64,000 bases of DNA from Bacillota bacterium. Lineage in GTDB: Bacteria; Bacillota_A; Clostridia; Lachnospirales; Lachnospiraceae. The position numbers were made by a program, and so were the translations under genes. Below, one piece after another: positions 61,351-64,000 of this stretch. The notes under the pieces were generated by a model. The model was not told where the DNA came from. It was given only the letters and a program-made list of their open reading frames with translations, and did no database searches. How positions within the stretch are numbered: position 1 is the stretch's first letter; every line of letters begins with the position of its first letter. The DNA is taken from NCBI GenBank assembly GCA_023407175.1, contig JAEYMU010000024.1, forward strand, positions 248,001 to 312,000, read 5' to 3'.

Positions 61351-61392
61351 CAAAAGCCTCTGGCCCTCATTAAGAGTCAGAGGCTTTTGTTT
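61351..61392 (+). terminator. Terminator of the TetR-controlled operon
   Basis: CAAAAGCCTCTG (61351-61362) and CAGAGGCTTTTG (61378-61389) are exact complements, followed by TTT. Confidence 0.8.
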
Positions 61393-61403
61393 CCTGGTAA
61401 AGC

Positions 61404-61448
61404 GTAACAGTTCAGCCTGTCACCTTCCCTGCAAGGCTGAACTGCTAC
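61404..61448. repeat. Intergenic inverted repeat related to 41288-41336
   Basis: GTAACAGTTCAGCCT (61404-61418) and AGGCTGAACTGCTAC (61434-61448) pair with one mismatch. Both share the GTTCA/TGAAC core and the GTAACAG end of the element at 41288-41336. Confidence 0.6.
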
Positions 61449-61476
61449 GGTTAGCTATTTTCATAATAGAAATCCA

Positions 61477-61505
61477 TTGACAAATATTTTGTGCAGGTTT
61501 ATCAT
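61477..61505 (+). promoter_or_regulatory. Promoter of metY
   Basis: TTGACA (61477-61482) and TATCAT (61500-61505) are 17 bases apart. A leader of about 80 bases follows before the ribosome site. Confidence 0.8.
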
Positions 61506-61592
61506 AATAACACATCCTAATTCATAGTAATGTGGTATGAATACAGGATAATGAATCGTGATAAACATAAGACTTATTGGGAGGATTTGAAT

Positions 61593-62879
61593 ATGGCAAA
61601 TGAGAAGAAATTACATTTTGAAACCCTGCAGCTGCATGTAGGACAGGAGCAGCCGGATAGTGCGACGGATGCAAGATGCGTCCCGATTTATCAGACCTCA
61701 TCCTATGTATTTGCTAATTCCGCGCAGGCAGCAGGAAGATTTGGGTTAAGTGAGGGAGGTAATATTTATACCAGACTGATGAATCCGACCTCCGATGTGT
61801 TTGAAAAGAGAATCGCAGCCCTGGAAGGCGGCATTGCAGCCCTGGCTACCTCCTCCGGTGCGGCAGCCATTACTTATGCAATTCAAAACATTGCCCGTGC
61901 AGGTGACCATATCGTGGCCGCTCAGACAATTTACGGCGGTACCTATAATTTACTTGCCAATACATTACCTGATTTCGGAATTACGACTACCTTCGTAAAT
62001 CCGGATGATGTAGCAAACTTTGAGAAAGCAATTCAGCCAAATACCAAGGCTGTCTTCATCGAGAGTCTGGGCAATCCCAATTCCAATGTCATTGACCTTG
62101 AGAAGGTTGCCGAGATAGCCCATAAAAACAAAATCCCCTTGATTGTGGATAATACCTTTGCTACTCCCTATCTGCTTCGCCCGATCGAATACGGAGCTGA
62201 TGTGGTGGTACACTCTGCGACGAAATTCATCGGAGGACACGGAACTACAATCGGCGGCGTTATCATTGACAGCGGTAAGTTTGATTGGGAGGCTTCCGGC
62301 AAATTCCCTTCCTTAACAGAGCCTAATCCGAGCTATCACGGAGTTCAGTTTACCAAGGCAGTGGGTGCAGCCGCATATATCGTAAAAATCAGGGTAACCC
62401 TAATGAGAGATACCGGTTCAACCATCAGTCCCTTCAGCTCCTTCTTATTCCTCCAGGGCCTGGAGACCCTGTCACTTCGGGTAGAGCGCCATGTATACAA
62501 TGCCCTTAAGGTGGTTGAATTCTTAACGAAGCATCCCAAGGTAGAGAGGGTTAACCATCCCGTCCTTGCGGATAATCCCTATCATGATCTGTATAATAAA
62601 TATTTTCCTATGGGCGCAGGCTCCATCTTCACCTTTGAGATCAAAGGGGATGCGGATACGGCCAAGGCATTTATCGATAGATTGCAGATATTATCCCTGC
62701 TTGCGAATGTGGCTGATGTAAAATCCCTTGTAATTCATCCGGCCAGCACGACACATTCCCAAATGAATGAAGAGGAGCTTTTACTGTCAGGTATAAAGCC
62801 CAATACAATCCGCCTTTCTATCGGAACGGAGCATATCGAGGATATCATAGAGGATCTTTCACAGGCCTTCGAAGACTAA
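61593..62879 (+). CDS. metY: O-acetylhomoserine sulfhydrylase (MetY)
   Basis: The product has 428 residues, the typical MetY length. It makes homocysteine from O-acetylhomoserine and sulfide with PLP. The PLP lysine is in [42 protein letters not shown] and [20 protein letters not shown] are typical of the Cys/Met metabolism PLP family. The start at 61593 follows GGGAGG; a longer frame from 61530 has no site. It lies 62 bases before cysK, likely in the same transcript. Confidence 0.93.
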   Translation: MANEKKLHFETLQLHVGQEQPDSATDARCVPIYQTSSYVFANSAQAAGRFGLSEGGNIYTRLMNPTSDVFEKRIAALEGGIAALATSSGAAAITYAIQNIARAGDHIVAAQTIYGGTYNLLANTLPDFGITTTFVNPDDVANFEKAIQPNTKAVFIESLGNPNSNVIDLEKVAEIAHKNKIPLIVDNTFATPYLLRPIEYGADVVVHSATKFIGGHGTTIGGVIIDSGKFDWEASGKFPSLTEPNPSYHGVQFTKAVGAAAYIVKIRVTLMRDTGSTISPFSSFLFLQGLETLSLRVERHVYNALKVVEFLTKHPKVERVNHPVLADNPYHDLYNKYFPMGAGSIFTFEIKGDADTAKAFIDRLQILSLLANVADVKSLVIHPASTTHSQMNEEELLLSGIKPNTIRLSIGTEHIEDIIEDLSQAFED

Positions 62880-62941
62880 GGCAGACTTGCATAAATTGCC
62901 AGATTAGATTATGATATATGTATATGTAAAGGAGGGTTATC

Positions 62942-63871
62942 ATGGCAGAATTTAAGAAAAGAATTACCGAGCTGATTGGAAATACTCCCATGCTGGAATT
63001 ATCCAATTATAATCAGGCCCATAAGCTGGGTGCAAAAATTGTTGCGAAACTGGAGTATTTCAACCCTGGCGGCAGCGTGAAGGACCGTATTGCCAGAAAA
63101 ATGATTGAAGAAGCCTTCAAAAGCGGAGAGATCAATCAGGAGACGGTAATCATCGAGCCCACCAGCGGGAATACCGGGATTGGACTTGCAAGTGTCTGCG
63201 CAAGCTATGGACTTAAATTGATCATTACTATGCCGGAATCCATGAGTATCGAACGCCGCAATCTGATGAAGGCTTATGGTGCAGAGCTGGTACTTACGGA
63301 TGCATCTATGGGAATGAAGGGTGCGGTGGAAAAATCCCTTGAGATCAAGTCGAATACACCAAACAGCTTTATTCCGTCACAGTTTGAAAATCCAAACAAT
63401 CCAAAGGTGCATGAAGAGACTACTGGTGTAGAGATTTGGGAAGGCACTGACGGAGAAGTGGATATTTTTGTGGCCGGAGTTGGAACCGGTGGAACAATCT
63501 CCGGTGTAGGAGCGTATCTCAAATCCAAAAATCCGAAGGTACAGATTATTGCGGTAGAGCCTGCTTCCTCCCCATTACTTTCCCAAGGACGTGCGGGAGC
63601 ACATAAAATACAGGGCCTGGGCCCTAACTTTGTGCCTGGTACTCTGAACAAGGACATCTACAATGAGATTATAACGGTGGAAAATGAGGATGCCTTTGAG
63701 ACAGGCAGAGAAATTGCAAGAAAAGAGGGTGTACTTGTCGGTATTTCCTCAGGAGCTGCACTTTGGGCGGCCACCCAGGTTGCAAGAAGACCGGAGAATG
63801 CAGGCAAGCTGATTGTGGTACTGCTGCCCGACACCGGTGAGAGATATCTTTCAACACCTATGTTCAGCTAG
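62942..63871 (+). CDS. cysK: Cysteine synthase A (O-acetylserine sulfhydrylase)
   Basis: The product has 309 residues. It makes cysteine from O-acetylserine and sulfide with PLP. The lysine is in NPGGSVKDRIA, the substrate loop is PTSGNTGIGLASV, and GVGTGGTISGVGAYLK binds the cofactor phosphate; the end VLLPDTGERYLSTPMF is typical CysK. AAAGGAGG precedes the ATG. With metY it forms a sulfide assimilation pair. Confidence 0.95.
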   Translation: MAEFKKRITELIGNTPMLELSNYNQAHKLGAKIVAKLEYFNPGGSVKDRIARKMIEEAFKSGEINQETVIIEPTSGNTGIGLASVCASYGLKLIITMPESMSIERRNLMKAYGAELVLTDASMGMKGAVEKSLEIKSNTPNSFIPSQFENPNNPKVHEETTGVEIWEGTDGEVDIFVAGVGTGGTISGVGAYLKSKNPKVQIIAVEPASSPLLSQGRAGAHKIQGLGPNFVPGTLNKDIYNEIITVENEDAFETGREIARKEGVLVGISSGAALWAATQVARRPENAGKLIVVLLPDTGERYLSTPMFS

Positions 63872-63912
63872 TATTAGAATGTTGTCCCGGTAACGGCGAT
63901 AGAAAATAAGGA

Positions 63913-63960
63913 AGGAACCTGTGGAAGTAATACCGGTACGGTATGCCTCTTCAGGTTCCT
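63913..63960 (+). terminator. Probable terminator after cysK
   Basis: AGGAACCTG (63913-63921) and CAGGTTCCT (63952-63960) pair, with an inner ATACCG/CGGTAT stem. The T tail is poor. The last 40 bases of the window show no gene. Confidence 0.5.
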
Positions 63961-64000
63961 GTTCATTTATATGAAATTAATGGGTACAGATGCGGCATAG

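Overview
The window looks like chromosome from an anaerobic, low-GC Gram-positive bacterium, most likely a member of the Lachnospiraceae or a related Clostridia group. The reasons are strong AGGAGG-type ribosome binding sites, many ATP-binding-cassette sugar importers encoded without their ATPase, Rho-independent terminators, a class I c-di-GMP riboswitch, a DUF4474 and a DUF3842 gene, citrate lyase, glycyl radical chemistry, and no sign of aerobic respiration. I see no phage, IS element, CRISPR array or replication origin. Gene identities come from motifs and family recognition by eye; no database search was run.

Region 1 (about 1-16.7 kb): a tRNA-Glu, then a LacI-controlled catabolic regulon. 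Two promoters (one leftward for a large ADP-ribosylglycohydrolase-family protein, one rightward for an ABC sugar importer) each carry the same AAACCGGTTT palindrome just downstream of the -10 box. The rightward unit runs importer (two permeases, lipoprotein), a second ADP-ribosylglycohydrolase-family protein, a terminator, a complete citrate lyase set (citD, citE, citF, citC, fused citX-citG), a PfkB sugar kinase and a chemoreceptor. Region 2 (16.8-18.2 kb): a class I c-di-GMP riboswitch with terminator in front of an HD-GYP phosphodiesterase gene. Region 3 (18.2-25.2 kb): a malto-oligosaccharide operon comprising a small starch-binding, probably sortase-anchored protein, a binding lipoprotein, two permeases, a GH13 cyclomaltodextrinase-like enzyme and a LacI regulator; two candidate LacI operators lie in front.

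Region 4 (25.3-35.4 kb): eight consecutive genes forming a phospho-signalling island: RDD-FHA, a zinc-ribbon Ser/Thr kinase with one membrane span, FHA, PP2C, secreted trypsin-like protease-TM-FHA, a second PP2C, secreted VWA-TM-FHA, and a Big2-domain trypsin-like protease. This is the strongest candidate for an undescribed system. Region 5 (35.5-41.2 kb): DUF3842, larB, a NikMN-NikQ-NikO nickel importer and, on the opposite strand, larC, pointing to nickel-pincer cofactor synthesis (no larE or larA in the window).

Region 6 (41.3-48.1 kb): housekeeping and redox genes: a small GNAT, ferredoxin, flavin reductase-like protein, metallophosphoesterase, DUF4474 protein, Mrp/NBP35 ATPase, peroxiredoxin, EamA transporter and an Rrf2 regulator. 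Region 7 (48.1-61.4 kb): a TetR-controlled operon with ABC importer, GH172 (DUF2961), glycyl radical enzyme and activase, GH1 beta-glucosidase, ROK kinase, deoC and an FGGY kinase. I infer that a glycoside is imported and split, and that a pentitol or pentose part may be phosphorylated, dehydrated by the glycyl radical enzyme to deoxyribose 5-phosphate and cleaved by DeoC. Region 8 (61.4-64 kb): sulfur assimilation, metY and cysK.
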